Assembly (NCBI GenBank): GCA_033239525.1
Contig: BSYO01000008.1
Location: 10,536,150 to 10,600,149 of the forward strand
DNA from: Nepenthes gracilis
Taxonomy: Eukaryota; Streptophyta; Magnoliopsida; Caryophyllales; Nepenthaceae
Direction: 5' to 3'
Length of the DNA: 64,000 nucleotides
Below the pieces are notes generated by a model. It did no database searches and was not told the DNA's origin. It worked only from the letters and a program-made list of their open reading frames with translations. The position numbers were made by a program, and so were the translations under genes. This document shows, in pieces, positions 32,278-41,760 of the stretch (position 1 is the stretch's first letter; every line of letters begins with the position of its first letter).

Positions 32278-34093
32278 TCCAATCATTGTAGTGTTGCTAG
32301 GATCCTCATATATGTCAAACTTTCATAAAACCAACTATTAGTATTAAAAATTATATAAATAAATTATAAATATTGAATAATTATTTAAATTATTTAATAT
32401 AATTTTTATTATTTTATCACCTAACTTCTAATCCAATTTATAGAATTAGAAATTAAATAGATAAATGGTATATTAAATAGTTATTTAAATTACTTGATAT
32501 AATATCCATAATTTATCCATTCAGTTTGTAAATTTGATAATTAAATTCTCCTAGGAGCCTAAAATATGGAAACATATTAATATGGTTTGGTAGATTTAAA
32601 CATGGTTCGGTTTGTTAATGATAAGAGGATAATTTGCTATCAAATCACATATTGGGGCATAAATGTTTGAGAAATTAAACTAGGCAATCAGTTGAGATAA
32701 ATTGTCTAAATCACCAATGTACGGGTTGGTTTTGGTTTGACAATTTATACGATTTGAATTGGTAATCTCATTAGTCTTATAGTTATTTGTTTAATTTAAT
32801 ATATTATATAAAAAAATCCGTCTAAATAAGTAAATAATGATAATAATATTTTAGACATGTTTTAAAATAATGTAATAAATATAGAAAAAATATATAATAA
32901 AGAAATTAAACATAAGTATTCCCATCAAAAAATTAATCATCAATAAAAAAAGACTACAATATGAAGTTTGTACAATTCTCCGATGAGAAATATATGATAT
33001 ATTATTTAATCAAAAAAATAATATTAAAATAAAAAATATAACATGGTAAAAATACTATTTAATATAATTACTTTGAACTTTCTAAAATAATTCAAAGATT
33101 CTTTAATAGATGAAAATTTATTTCAAAGATGATCAATATTGAGAATAAATAAGAACACCCAATAATTTAGATGATTACAAACTCTAAACTAAATAAAATA
33201 TTTAATCATTTATATTAAAAGTTGATTAAGAAGTATGAAAATAGGCATGGCTGCTAAAGCTCCTTTAGTTATAATAACGAATCTATTTATTATACATATA
33301 CATATCTGTATTAGGTTTATTTTAGTTTGGTTTGATTTAAGTTTTCAAATAGCAACCAAATCATAAATGCTGTTTGGATAAAACTTAAATCGTAACCAAA
33401 GCATACTATATCAAACCGTTATTGAAGATTTGGTTTGGTTTAGAAGATTTGGCTTGGTTTAAATTTTTATATTCAGCCTTACTAACCGCTCATTTCGACT
33501 TAAAAATTGACTATTTTATTTTCTTCTCGGCATTGCAAGTGGTGGTGCATCGGGAATTTTGTGGATTTGTTGTAACTAGGCTCATATATCATAAAGATTA
33601 TAGTCAAACATAAAGTTTTTAAATTTTTCCTACTTTATGGGGTATTCTATATAAAAATTGCGTGTTTATTTTCATGTATATAAATTTTATAATTTTGTCA
33701 CTTTCTCACTAATTCAAACAAATGGTATTGTAAATCCGACCATTGTTAAAGACTTTGTTCTCTATTTTACGTCGACTGGATTTCGATATATTGTCTAACA
33801 TAACTTATGAAGCACTTGATCACGTGCAGCTGATAACAAATGACAAGTTCAAGAGCGTGAATCACAGAGTGCTCGCGAAAAACGTTGGCCCGAGAATCTC
33901 GGTGGTATGTTTCTTCAGGGTCCATGCAAGAGGAGAGCATGCGGACATGGCATATGGACCCATGAAGGAGCTACTGTCAGCGGAGAATCCAGCAATCTAT
34001 AGAGAAACATCAACAAATGAGTATCTTGCCTACTATTTCTCCAAAGGCTTGGATGGCACTTCTGCACTCCCACACTTCAAGCTCAAAGCATAA
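23164..34093 (+). CDS. 2-oxoglutarate/Fe(II)-dependent dioxygenase, ACC oxidase-homolog type (three exons)
   Basis: Exons are 23164-23702, 23990-24311 and 33830-34093, giving 374 residues, the usual size for the plant '1-aminocyclopropane-1-carboxylate oxidase homolog' group. The ATG at 23164 follows a stop-free TTG-ATA and opens MAAATIEAQ. Exon 1 carries the DIOX_N region ([24 protein letters not shown]). Exon 2 carries YYPACPEP and the iron ligands His243 and Asp245 ([15 protein letters not shown]). Exon 3 carries the third ligand His299 (FKSVNHRV) and the 2-oxoglutarate-binding Arg309-x-Ser311 (RIS). All catalytic residues are present and the three exons join in frame. These enzymes are soluble oxygenases; the substrate cannot be told, and true ACC oxidase activity is unlikely for this subgroup. 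The second intron is about 9.5 kb, holds a retrotransposon and starts with GC instead of GT. Confidence 0.9.
23703..23989 (+). other. Dioxygenase gene intron 1 (287 bp)
   Basis: GT at 23703 and AG at 23988-23989, with a pyrimidine-rich run before TTTGCAG. It splits an Arg codon (AG|G) in phase 2. The intron is AT-rich, unlike the flanking exons, as is typical of plant introns. Confidence 0.9.
24516..24533. repeat. Short perfect inverted repeat in intron 2
   Basis: GAGGCATTGCAGTGCCTC forms a 6 bp stem with a 6 base loop. It sits in a locally GC-rich patch inside an AT-rich intron, about 205 bp after the donor. No known function; it may be part of an old transposon end. Confidence 0.5.
24808..25816 (+). 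repeat. Element F: 5' LTR (1009 bp)
   Basis: It starts TGATGGGTCCAGC and ends GACATATCA. It aligns with 31289-32225, sharing for example blocks near the GCAAGCGCTTGC-type word and the cluster TATCCCCCTCCTACGTGCATC. The 72 bp difference in length from the 3' LTR is due to indels. Confidence 0.9.
25817..25836 (+). other. Element F: primer-binding site
   Basis: TTGGTGGTGTCTTTGGGAAC follows the 5' LTR directly and resembles TTGGCACCGTCTGTGGGAA, as in A, B and E. Confidence 0.7.
26280..27400 (+). pseudogene. Element F: truncated gag and protease-linker
   Basis: The gag core shows [37 protein letters not shown] and, in another frame, a GLDNS-like continuation. It ends soon after, near 26830, and passes into the protease second half ([35 protein letters not shown]), so the C-terminal gag and the protease active-site region are largely lost. 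The linker continues at 27106-27372 with [19 protein letters not shown] and GGSSLTGPL. Several stops and frame changes. Confidence 0.75.
27500..28710 (+). pseudogene. Element F: reverse transcriptase and RNase H (decayed)
   Basis: RT shows a [18 protein letters not shown] start near 27530, [28 protein letters not shown] split over 27823-27900, and the active-site segment [10 protein letters not shown] near 27940. The motif is Y-V-D-N, so the second catalytic Asp is replaced by Asn. The RT-RNase H link ([13 protein letters not shown] near 28320) and an RNase H-like stretch follow to about 28710, with [15 protein letters not shown] at the tether. Many stops. Even if translated, RT would be inactive. 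Confidence 0.8.
28800..29761 (-). pseudogene. Element F: antisense accessory ORF (decayed)
   Basis: It runs opposite to this element's pol, so the antisense arrangement of B and E is reproduced. The ATG at 29761 (MAS...) aligns with MASVTDIAS of E; a stop and a frameshift follow, then an open stretch from 29711 to 29397 with [36 protein letters not shown] and HPNALRHL. A second open stretch (29342-29157) carries [16 protein letters not shown]. The Trp codon at 29333-29331 is intact here, whereas B and E both have TAG at that place. The 3' limit is unclear and no minisatellites flank it. Confidence 0.7.
29762..31288 (+). other. Element F: untranslated region before the 3' LTR
   Basis: No supported gene. 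Short ORFs on both strands show no recognisable motif. The stretch ends in the purine tract CATGAGGGCTAG just before the 3' LTR. It lacks the 60 bp minisatellite found here in B and E. Confidence 0.55.
31289..32225 (+). repeat. Element F: 3' LTR (937 bp)
   Basis: TGATGGGTCTAG to ACACATCA, aligned with 24808-25816, followed by the target duplication ATAAG. Confidence 0.9.
32231..33829 (+). other. Distal part of dioxygenase intron 2
   Basis: A run of 30 A residues at 32245-32274 lies 20 bp after element F. The rest is AT-rich without a gene; words such as GGTTTGGTTTGGTTT recur near 32580-32760 and 33300-33460 and may be old transposon relics. It ends in the acceptor CACGTGCAG at 33829. Confidence 0.6.
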
Positions 34094-35808
34094 ATAATAA
34101 CACACTTGGTTTGTTCCTTCTTTCATATATGATGAACTCCCATCATATAAATAATAAATGGAAAAGCCTTGGTTCCAATTTCTTTGAGCAGGAATATTTA
34201 GTAAATAAAGTCATGAAAGGGAGACACCTGTTTTCTTGTTCATTTAGGTGTTGCTAGTGGATTCAGTGGACAAGTTTGATGTAACATTGCCGCCTTAAAC
34301 AATAGATTAAATTTCTTTGCTGAATGCTTAAACAGCTTGTGGAATACATTTGGACAATTTGTCCTTCTCGCATTGTTTAACTTTAAATTATTTGACAATT
34401 AACGATGAGATATCTAAAAAAATGTCACAACTGTGAAATCGATGTTAAAGGATGTGCTTTTTTATATATTTTATTCGTGTCATTTTTACATTTTTCTCAT
34501 TGTGGGATCTTTTTGCTTGAATATATTGACGGTAGAATTCTGAAATTTGTCTAAAAAAATGCCACCATTCTTGAATAATTGAAAAATCCTTGTTAATCAA
34601 ATTGAATAAACTTAGGAATGATTGACAAATTGGAGGTAAGATGATAGAAATGAAATTTCATTCTTCTTATCGATGATTGAAACCCAAAGATCTATGAACA
34701 AATCTAGTGTCACAATTTCATATCAAATGTCAATTCACAATTCCAAAATTAGGTTTGAAATACAGCACAAAAATTTATCAATAAATTCTATAAAATAAAT
34801 AAAATATAATAATTGTCTCACAATATGATCAATTTTGCTTTAATTTAGCCACAAAGTTTTATTAAGTTGCTCGATTATAAATTCCTTGACAAACCTCACA
34901 CCCCTTCCCATCTAAACATTACACTGACCTAGGCCGGAGTAAATAAAAAATAATATATTACGAACATATGTATAAAAATTATGAATAAATAACAAATAAA
35001 CCAACCGTAGACATAACTTTTTCAACCAAGTAAAATTCATTAATATTGTTTTATATTTCATTTTAGTAATTTAAGGTCATACGCTATCATTTACACTCGT
35101 AATGAAATGTCTAAACATCACCTTATAGACCGAGTTTTACCATATATTATTATTATTATCCCAATAATTAACCAAAAAAAAGGGTGAAGTTGGATGTTAC
35201 CAATTTTTTAATAATTTTGTTTGTGAAAATAAACAAAGTAGATAAATAAAGATTAGAGAAACAGAGATTTGAACTGAATTTTATACTGGTTCAACCACAT
35301 TTATAACCAATCCCTAAGCTAAGATTGAAATTTTAAAGCCACTAAATTGAATTTCTGCTTTTTGGATGAATATTAAATATTATAATATTAATCAATACAG
35401 TGAGATTTTTTTTTTTTTTTCAAAAGTGATTATACCTTCATTCTGACAAGAATTTGATGAAAACATTTTCTCTTAAAAAAATATAACCAACAAAGAGTAT
35501 AAATTTTTGTCAACGATGATATAAAAATTTCGTGCTTAAAAGAAGACCAACATTTCAATATGTCTTCTAATTTTTTTTTAAGTAAAAGTAAATTATTTTC
35601 ATATGTAAAGAGTAAAACTTGCATAAAAGATGAGAGTAAAGAACCCGCGGGTTCAGGGAGGCATCTCAGTTTTCAAGCCTCATGTTAAAAAAATAATAAT
35701 AAATTAATTAATTAATAAAGATATTATAAAGCTTTTAGAAGTCTAAAAAAATGTTGAAATATTATCATTATGTGTAGTTTTATGTTGTAAAAAATAAGCT
35801 TTAGATAT
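34094..35808. other. Spacer between the dioxygenase gene and element E
   Basis: No gene seen. AATAAAT-type words shortly after the stop (about 34094-34160) could serve for polyadenylation of the dioxygenase mRNA. The remainder is AT-rich. GATAT at 35804-35808 is the left target duplication of element E. Confidence 0.6.
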
Positions 35809-36849
35809 TGATCCGTCCACTGGATCCAAGTTTTGAATATATTTGGGTCGATTTGATCGTCTAAACCCAGCTCCGTTTATTAAATTTGGACCCTACATAC
35901 CACTATAACAAACAAGAGGTCAGGTGCAAGCAGGGTATTATTTCACCGAAAATACTCCGACGCTCAAATCAATAATATGTCTTCGACTTTTAAGAAGGGA
36001 ATTAGAAATGAGAGTTGAGAGAGAGGATGAGAGGGTAAGGAGTGTTTGCTTTTAGACGTAAGAGACGTTCTAACGGCTCGTGATGAGTACAGTTTTTCCA
36101 ACTCTGTGTTCGCGGGGAACAAGTGGGAGACTAAGCCTTGTAAGCGTGGAAGCTTAAAGGACAGTGGACATATTATGACTGATTTTAGAGAGAGAAAGAG
36201 TGGCGTCTCTAGAATTTGAAAGATGAGCGTGAGATTATTATCGTAAGCATTTGTATGCTTAGAAGTGAGCCTGTTTTGGAGTGGAGACTCCGTGGGTTAA
36301 TATAGATAGAGGGCAGGGCGACCTTCCTTAGTCAATAAGGCGTGATTCCTGCACTATGTCGAGCGACCTTTCTTAGATAGGAAGGCTTGACTTATGCAAT
36401 ATGATGGGATTGCTTCCTTTTCTGGTGGGCAAACGGTTCTCAAGATTATCTACCTTCCTTTTATACTTTATTATCGTTAGAGCTTTCAATGGGCAGGAAG
36501 AGAAAATTTGGCGCCTTCCTCATGGGAAGGGTGTTGAATCTGTTGATATCCATTTTAGTGCAGAATGGCTTCTAGGAAGGCGTGAAATCAGGTGAAGGGA
36601 CCGTTGCTGGTCGTGTATGGAGGTGTGGGCCCAATTGGGCCTGGACCGTGTAAGGTTTTTCCACTTTTGGCCTGCTTGCTACAGCGCTTTCGGTCAACAG
36701 ATACGTTGATTGTCTCATGGTGCAAGTGGCCGCCTGGTTGGCTTCTCGTACGGTCAACGCTGGCATTGGCCATCTAGGCATACATTTGGGCCTTCGTGGA
36801 TTTGGACCGTTTTTCTTATTGGGCTAGCCTAATATGGGCATACCCATCA
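35809..36849 (-). repeat. Element E: 3' LTR (1041 bp)
   Basis: Plus-strand ends TGATCCGTCC and ATACCCATCA; it aligns with 48217-49222 with indels. It is followed by CTAGCCCCCCATG, the complement of the purine tract. Confidence 0.92.
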
Positions 36850-36979
36850 CTAGCCCCCCATGCTAGTGGTCTGACTTCTGGCCTCCGGCATATTTATGAT
36901 GGAATGCGCCTGAGTGTCGTTCATTGAGGGTGACAGAGCTGTTGATCGTCTAGAGCGGAGCCTTACATGCTTCCAAAAG

Positions 36980-37133
36980 TTTGACCGGATTTGTTGACCA
37001 TCTTGACAAGCTCCGGGCAACTTAGGCGAAGGAAATGTTAACCGGATTTGTTGACCATCTTAACCAACCACCGGTAATTTAGGCAAAGAAAATGTTGACC
37101 GGATTTGTTAACCATCTTCGCCAAACTCGGAGA
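36980..37133. repeat. Element E: minisatellite 1 (about 62 bp unit, about 3 copies)
   Basis: Units begin TTGACCGGATTTGTTGACCA and continue with a TCTTxxCCAA region and GGAAATG. Same unit and location as 6694-7132 in element B, which has 7-8 copies. Confidence 0.85.
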
Positions 37134-37439
37134 ATTCATGGGATCTTGAGGGACTTGCGACCATTAGTCAGTCCGTCAGACAAAAAGGCGGCCACGTGTC
37201 TTCACTCGGTGAATTCAGGATCCCGATAATTAATGTGCAAGAGGATTTGACTCGACGGCGCCCTTTTGAAAAATGACACATGGCAGTAATGATGGCGCAC
37301 GCTTACGAGGTAGTTTAGTGTGTTCACACTAGCCTTTAAGTTATCCGTCCGCTTCACTTTGAATTTTCCCACGCTTTCTTATGTTCTTTCGTTTTCCTTA
37401 GCCTGAAAGAGAGAAAAAACCCTAGAAAGTTTTTTGACC

Positions 37440-38710
37440 ATGGCCTCCGTCACCGATATCGCTTCTGTCCTCAGAGAGAATGTTGTGAAGGAATTGTACA
37501 TGGAATACAATATCCCAAAGGAGATTGCCTTCTGCGTTCTTGGGAAGGATGACAGGGCGTTCCTACCGTATGAGGGCTTTGTGACCATCTACAAGGCCCA
37601 TTTGAGGAGTGGGCTTCGTCTTCCGATTCCTAATGAGGTACCGATCTTCCGGGCGCTTTGAGTCCCTATCGCACAGTTTCATGCGAATGTGATTCGGTAT
37701 TTGTGTACCTTCCGTATATTTTTTCATCAACACTCGAGGATGCTAACGATGTCGATAGTTAGAGGACTCTTTAAGCTCAACTAGGGAGCAAAGTGGATCT
37801 CTCTGGCCCCATGCGGCAATCTTGGGTTAAATACCGTCATATATGATTATCTGAAGAATTAGAAGAACCGATCCTTTTTCGTTTACGTGGGTGAGCCCTG
37901 GCCGTTAGCCAGGGAGTGGGGTAAGGTGCCCGATGTGTATACCGGGGCGCCTTTTGAGGTGGAGACGGCGTTCTTATCTTGGTTGGTCAAGCTCATTGAG
38001 AGCCATATTGGAAACTTCCAGAGAGACCACTTGGTTTCCCGTGTTGAGGCCAAGATGGCCAAGTGGGGGCCTCCTCCTGTCCAAAAGTTCAGGGCTCCTC
38101 CACTAGTTGCCCTGCGAGGGAAGAAGAGGACTAGGGCCACGCTTATAGGTCCTCGTTCTTCTGATACCGTTCCCACCAATCCAAAGCAAAAGAAGGCAGC
38201 CATGGTGGCGCCTTCTTCGTCATCTTCCGGGCCAGACTACGTGGCCACTGGGCGCTTTGCAGGGGTAGGCGTCATCTCCTGGATTGAAGCGGAGCTAGCT
38301 TTAAAGGCTTACAATGCCATGTTGAGTGCTAGGGCGAGTGGCGTTGTTATTTTGGTGCAGCTTGCGCTGGTGGAGCTAATGTCAGATCCTCAACCTGGGC
38401 CGGAGGAGATGACTCTCGAACCATTTATTGAGACGCTTGCGCCAGCTGCGAGCCGCGAGCCAAGCCGCAAGAGTTATCTATTGGGTCTCCTATTGTGGGG
38501 CTGCAGACTAAGTAGTAGGAGATGGTTTTGGAGCCTCTTACCATTCCTAAGGAGCCAGCCGAGATGACGGATACTCCTGAGGAGCTACTGGAGGAGCTCT
38601 TAGCGGAGGTCGTTGCCAGTCCTGCCCATGAGGGCTCTACTTCTAGCCCACCGTCCTTGGTGCCAAATTTGCACGCCAGACCAGACAGGCCAGCACGAAG
38701 GGTTTGGTAG
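37440..38710 (+). pseudogene. Element E: antisense accessory ORF, exon 1
   Basis: The ATG at 37440 opens MASVTDIASVLRENVVKELY. The same reading frame holds EGFVTIYKAHLRSGLRLPIP and FHANVIRYLC, then after stops (including TAG at 37860-37862) a long open part from 37887 with VPDVYTGAPFEVETAF and FQRDHLVSRVEAKMAKW. An Ala/Glu-rich tail ends at VW and a TAG where element B has CAA, followed directly by a GT donor at 38711. The N-terminal domain resembles the plant 'putative gypsy-type transposon' (Transposase_28) family from memory. It is transcribed, if at all, opposite to gag-pol. Function is unknown. Confidence 0.72.
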
Positions 38711-38774
38711 GTATACTTTCCGTTACTTGCCTTGTCTTTAATTTTACCGTTTCTGACCTCCATTTTTTGTACAG

Positions 38775-39187
38775 GCTGATAAGGTTATAGGTACAGTTGT
38801 TAAGGCGCTTGGGTAGAGAGATAAGGTGATCTCTGATAGGGATATGGAGATTGCTTGGGTTGATTCGAAACTAGAGGCTCTGGGGGTGGAGCACCGGGCG
38901 GATGCTACTGCCTTGGAGTCCGTCTTGGCTGGCATGGAGGCGGAGAATGATTGTCTGAAGGAGGAGAGCCTCCGTTTGAAGGAATAAAACGAATGGCTTA
39001 AGAGGTGCCTCGACCAACTCGCGGGGCAGATGACCACTCTGGAGAACGATCTGAGTCTCCGTATATGCCATCACGAGGTCGCGGACATGATGCTGTTGCG
39101 GTTATGGGAGGGGATCAACATCAGTCGACGCATTGTGTGGCTTGTTGATTCTAACTTTTCAGTAGATCTTATTAACCTATCAAACTA
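38775..39187 (+). pseudogene. Element E: antisense accessory ORF, exon 2 (coiled coil)
   Basis: A 64 bp intron (GTATAC donor at 38711, TTTTTTGTACAG acceptor ending 38774) separates it from exon 1. The encoded segment has heptad-like spacing (MEAENDCLKEESLRLKE, LDQLAGQMTTLENDLSLRI) and ends in HHEVADMMLLRLWEGINIS and a SNFSVDLINLSN-like tail before a TAG near 39187. It aligns with 8861-9285 in element B. In-frame stops occur near 38815 and 38985. Confidence 0.7.
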
Positions 39188-39683
39188 GTCTGCACAGCAC
39201 CGCGAGAGCCTCATGGGGGAGCCACAGGATAGTCAAGGGCCACCACCGCCTCCTTAGTTTTTGGTGACTTTAGTTCTCTTTTGGTATAGTTATATAAATG
39301 TACTTTATCATAAGCAATACTACGAGCAATTTTGTGTATGTCATATGCCTTTTCCTTTTTATAGCTACTTTTAGCTTGTATTTGTCCATCGCAGTACTGG
39401 GCGGCCAGCTTGGCGTGCTTATTGTGAGTTGGCCGTTCGTCTTGTTTTAGGCGTTTATGGTGTTTCCCAAAGGAGCGGAGTCATTGGGGGTGTTTTCTAG
39501 GCTATCGTTTGTGTTAAACCGGCCTAGTATTCACTCATGAGTAAGGCTCGGTGGCATTGCCCAAATGTAAACTTGGGCGGTAAGCTTTGGAGGAGCACCT
39601 TGCTCTTGTCGACCATCGTTGACTGATCACCTATCTCATTGTGAAGGAGGTTGTTGCGTGTGCAGCGCTAGCCCCCTAAGATT

Positions 39684-39924
39684 TTTGACCGCTAACGGGC
39701 CACTTGGATGGCCAAAGTTTAGATACGACCACTTATGGGCTGCTTGGATGACCAAGGGTTTAAGTTTGACCAGTTATGGGCTGCTCAGATGATCGAGGTT
39801 TGTATACAACAACTTACGGGCTGCCTGGATGATCAGAGTGTAAGTTTGACCGCTTATGAGCCGTCTAGATGACCAGGGTTTAGATACGACCACTCATGAG
39901 CCACTTGGATGACCAGGGTTTAGT
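39684..39924. repeat. Element E: minisatellite 2 (about 42 bp unit, about 6 copies)
   Basis: Tandem units like GACCACTTATGGGCTGCTTG followed by GATGACCAGGGTTTAGAT. Same unit as 9794-9957 in element B, with more copies. Confidence 0.88.
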
Positions 39925-40099
39925 AACGAGAGGGTGAAGACCCTCCCGACTTAGGGGCAGTCTAGGTCATTTAAACCTAAGCAAGAGAAATATACATGCA
40001 CACTAAGAAGGAAACGAACACAATATGCTAAAGGGAATACTTATTTTATTAATTGAAAAATGCAAACAAATGATTACATACAAATATGTAAACTACCTA

Positions 40100-40522
40100 C
40101 CTAGGCCCTTATTGAAGTAGTGTTTGAGGTGGATCGCGTTTCATGTCCATAAGACCAACTTTTCATCCTGATTTTGGAGCTTGTATGCCTCGTTTCGTAG
40201 GACGGCGAAGACTAGAAAAGGCCCTTCCCAATTTGGGGAGAGCTTGTTTTGGCCGACTATCTTGCCTGTGACCTCGATGCTTTGCAAGACCAAATCTCCA
40301 ACATCGAACTACCGAGCTTTTACCTTCTTGTTGTAATAGCTGGTGATTCAGTGCTGGTAGGCCGCTATCCGCATTCTGGCGACATCGCAAGCTTCTTCTA
40401 GCAAGTCTTGCTGTTCTCGGATTTTCTAGGAGTTACATTGTGAGTCGAAAGATTTTACCCTAAAACTTGGAAGCCCGATTTTGATCGGGATCACCGCTTC
40501 AGTCCGCACCATAGGCGAAGGG
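40100..40522 (-). pseudogene. Element E: integrase C-terminal part
   Basis: The minus strand shows YYNKKVKARxFDVGDLVL, then GKIVGQNKLSPNWEGPFLVF and NAIHLKHYF, the Ty3/gypsy integrase C-terminal pattern ending near 40100. It is separated from the catalytic core by the insertion at about 40523-43243. Stops are present (for example near 40346). Confidence 0.8.
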
Positions 40523-40950
40523 TGTCTCAAGGTTCGAAAGAAATAATAGTTAGAAGACAATTAAGTTAATATGGGTGTACCATGGTCAAAAGGTACGAGA
40601 GGAATCGGATGAATTCAAAGAGCCAAAATCGGTAAATCGGGAACAAAATTTATGTAACTTTGAAAATACGATTTTGGATTTTAAAGCATGATAATCATGG
40701 CTTATTAAGGTTATATAATCAAGGACAAGGCCCTAGGATGTGAAAGATTGGGTTAGAATGGTCAAACGGGTCCCGACACGGCGGCGCTGGGCGTAGGCTT
40801 GCTGCTGGCTTGCCGGCTCGGACCCGGCGAGCCCTCAATCAGGCGGAAAACCCAGTAGCTGGGCCGCTCGCTTCCCGCTCGAGCGGGGGAAGACCCGTGG
40901 AGAGCCCGCTCGCTGCCCGCTCAAGCCGCGCTCTCGAGCGGTGCGCGTAG

Positions 40951-40958
40951 TATAAATA
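40951..40958 (+). promoter_or_regulatory. TATA box in the nested insertion
   Basis: TATAAATA lies just after a GC-rich block with CTCGAG words, about 430 bp into the insertion. It would direct plus-strand transcription if the insertion is an LTR in that orientation. Confidence 0.5.
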
Positions 40959-41264
40959 CGCGTCGTGCCTTATCTCCTCGTCATTTCGCGCGGGGCTAGG
41001 GTTTTTAGAGTGAGAGAGGGCACCGACTTAGAAGATCGAGCCCCGAGAGTCCGATTCCCGTCGATTATAAAAGTGAACCGCGTCGAGGTAAGTGTTCTCA
41101 TACCCACTTCTCATTCTCTTTCGTTATTTTACATATTTTCGTTGGGTATTTTGTGTCGATACCCATGGTGAACATTAGAATCATGAAACCCATGCCTTGA
41201 GGTCCAAGAAAATGTAGTTAGTTGTCCGAATCGTGTCCGATTCACCCGGGTGGGTTTCGCCGAA

Positions 41265-41760
41265 ATCCTAACCCACGAAAATTGGGGATTTCCGTTTTAC
41301 GGCCTTGTATCATGAAATTGACCCCAAAATGTGAATCCCCACGTCCCAATGATGTATATATGTTGGCTGCGGGTCTGATCTCACACCTTTCGACCCGCTC
41401 GTGACGTCCCCGTTAAAGGGGCGCCCCGATTCACCGAGACCCAAGGTGAAAATGCATGTTTCCACCTTCGTGAAATATTGAAAGGACCCTAGAATATGAA
41501 TCCCGATCCCCATTTGTGAGTATATATCGACCGGATGCGAATCTCGCAAGACGACCCGTTACATCCATCCGGGAGCCTTAATAGTTTCCCGTTGTGGATA
41601 ATCCAGAAATAAATGGGAAGTTGCGTACTTCCACCCCGTGATAAGTTAAATCGAACCCAAATGTGAAATCTCGTGTACAAAGAGTGTGTTTAATCCACCG
41701 GACGTCGATTTCCAAGTATCGAATCGTGTCCGGCGCGTCCTGGTGTTCAAAATGAGATCC
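41265..41760. repeat. Degenerate tandem repeats (about 165 bp, 3 units)
   Basis: Each unit has a line of the form TGTGAATCCCxxxTCCC or a relative of it, then a stretch ending in a GACCCG-type word. The units are best seen at 41300-41420, 41450-41575 and 41610-41750. Similarity between units is modest. Confidence 0.5.

Larger units (their letters stand above)
24312..33829 (+). other. Dioxygenase gene intron 2 (9.5 kb) with a GC donor and an inserted retrotransposon
   Basis: Homologs join ...GDLMQ to [10 protein letters not shown] in phase 0, which places the exon 2 end at CAG 24309-24311 and exon 3 at CTG 33830. The donor then reads GCCGGC instead of GT; the acceptor is CACGTGCAG. GC-AG introns exist but normally have a GCAAGT-like donor, so this one looks weak. 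The intron contains element F (24808-32225). Without F and one target copy it would be about 2.1 kb. 24312-24802 is AT-rich and non-coding, with a small hairpin at 24516-24533; 32231-33829 is AT-rich with an A30 run. Confidence 0.8.

Noticed and set aside
33743..33829. In-frame extension of dioxygenase exon 3 to an upstream ATG
   Set aside because: The extra N-terminal residues do not match the family, and the acceptor CACGTGCAG at 33829 gives an exact in-frame join to exon 2.
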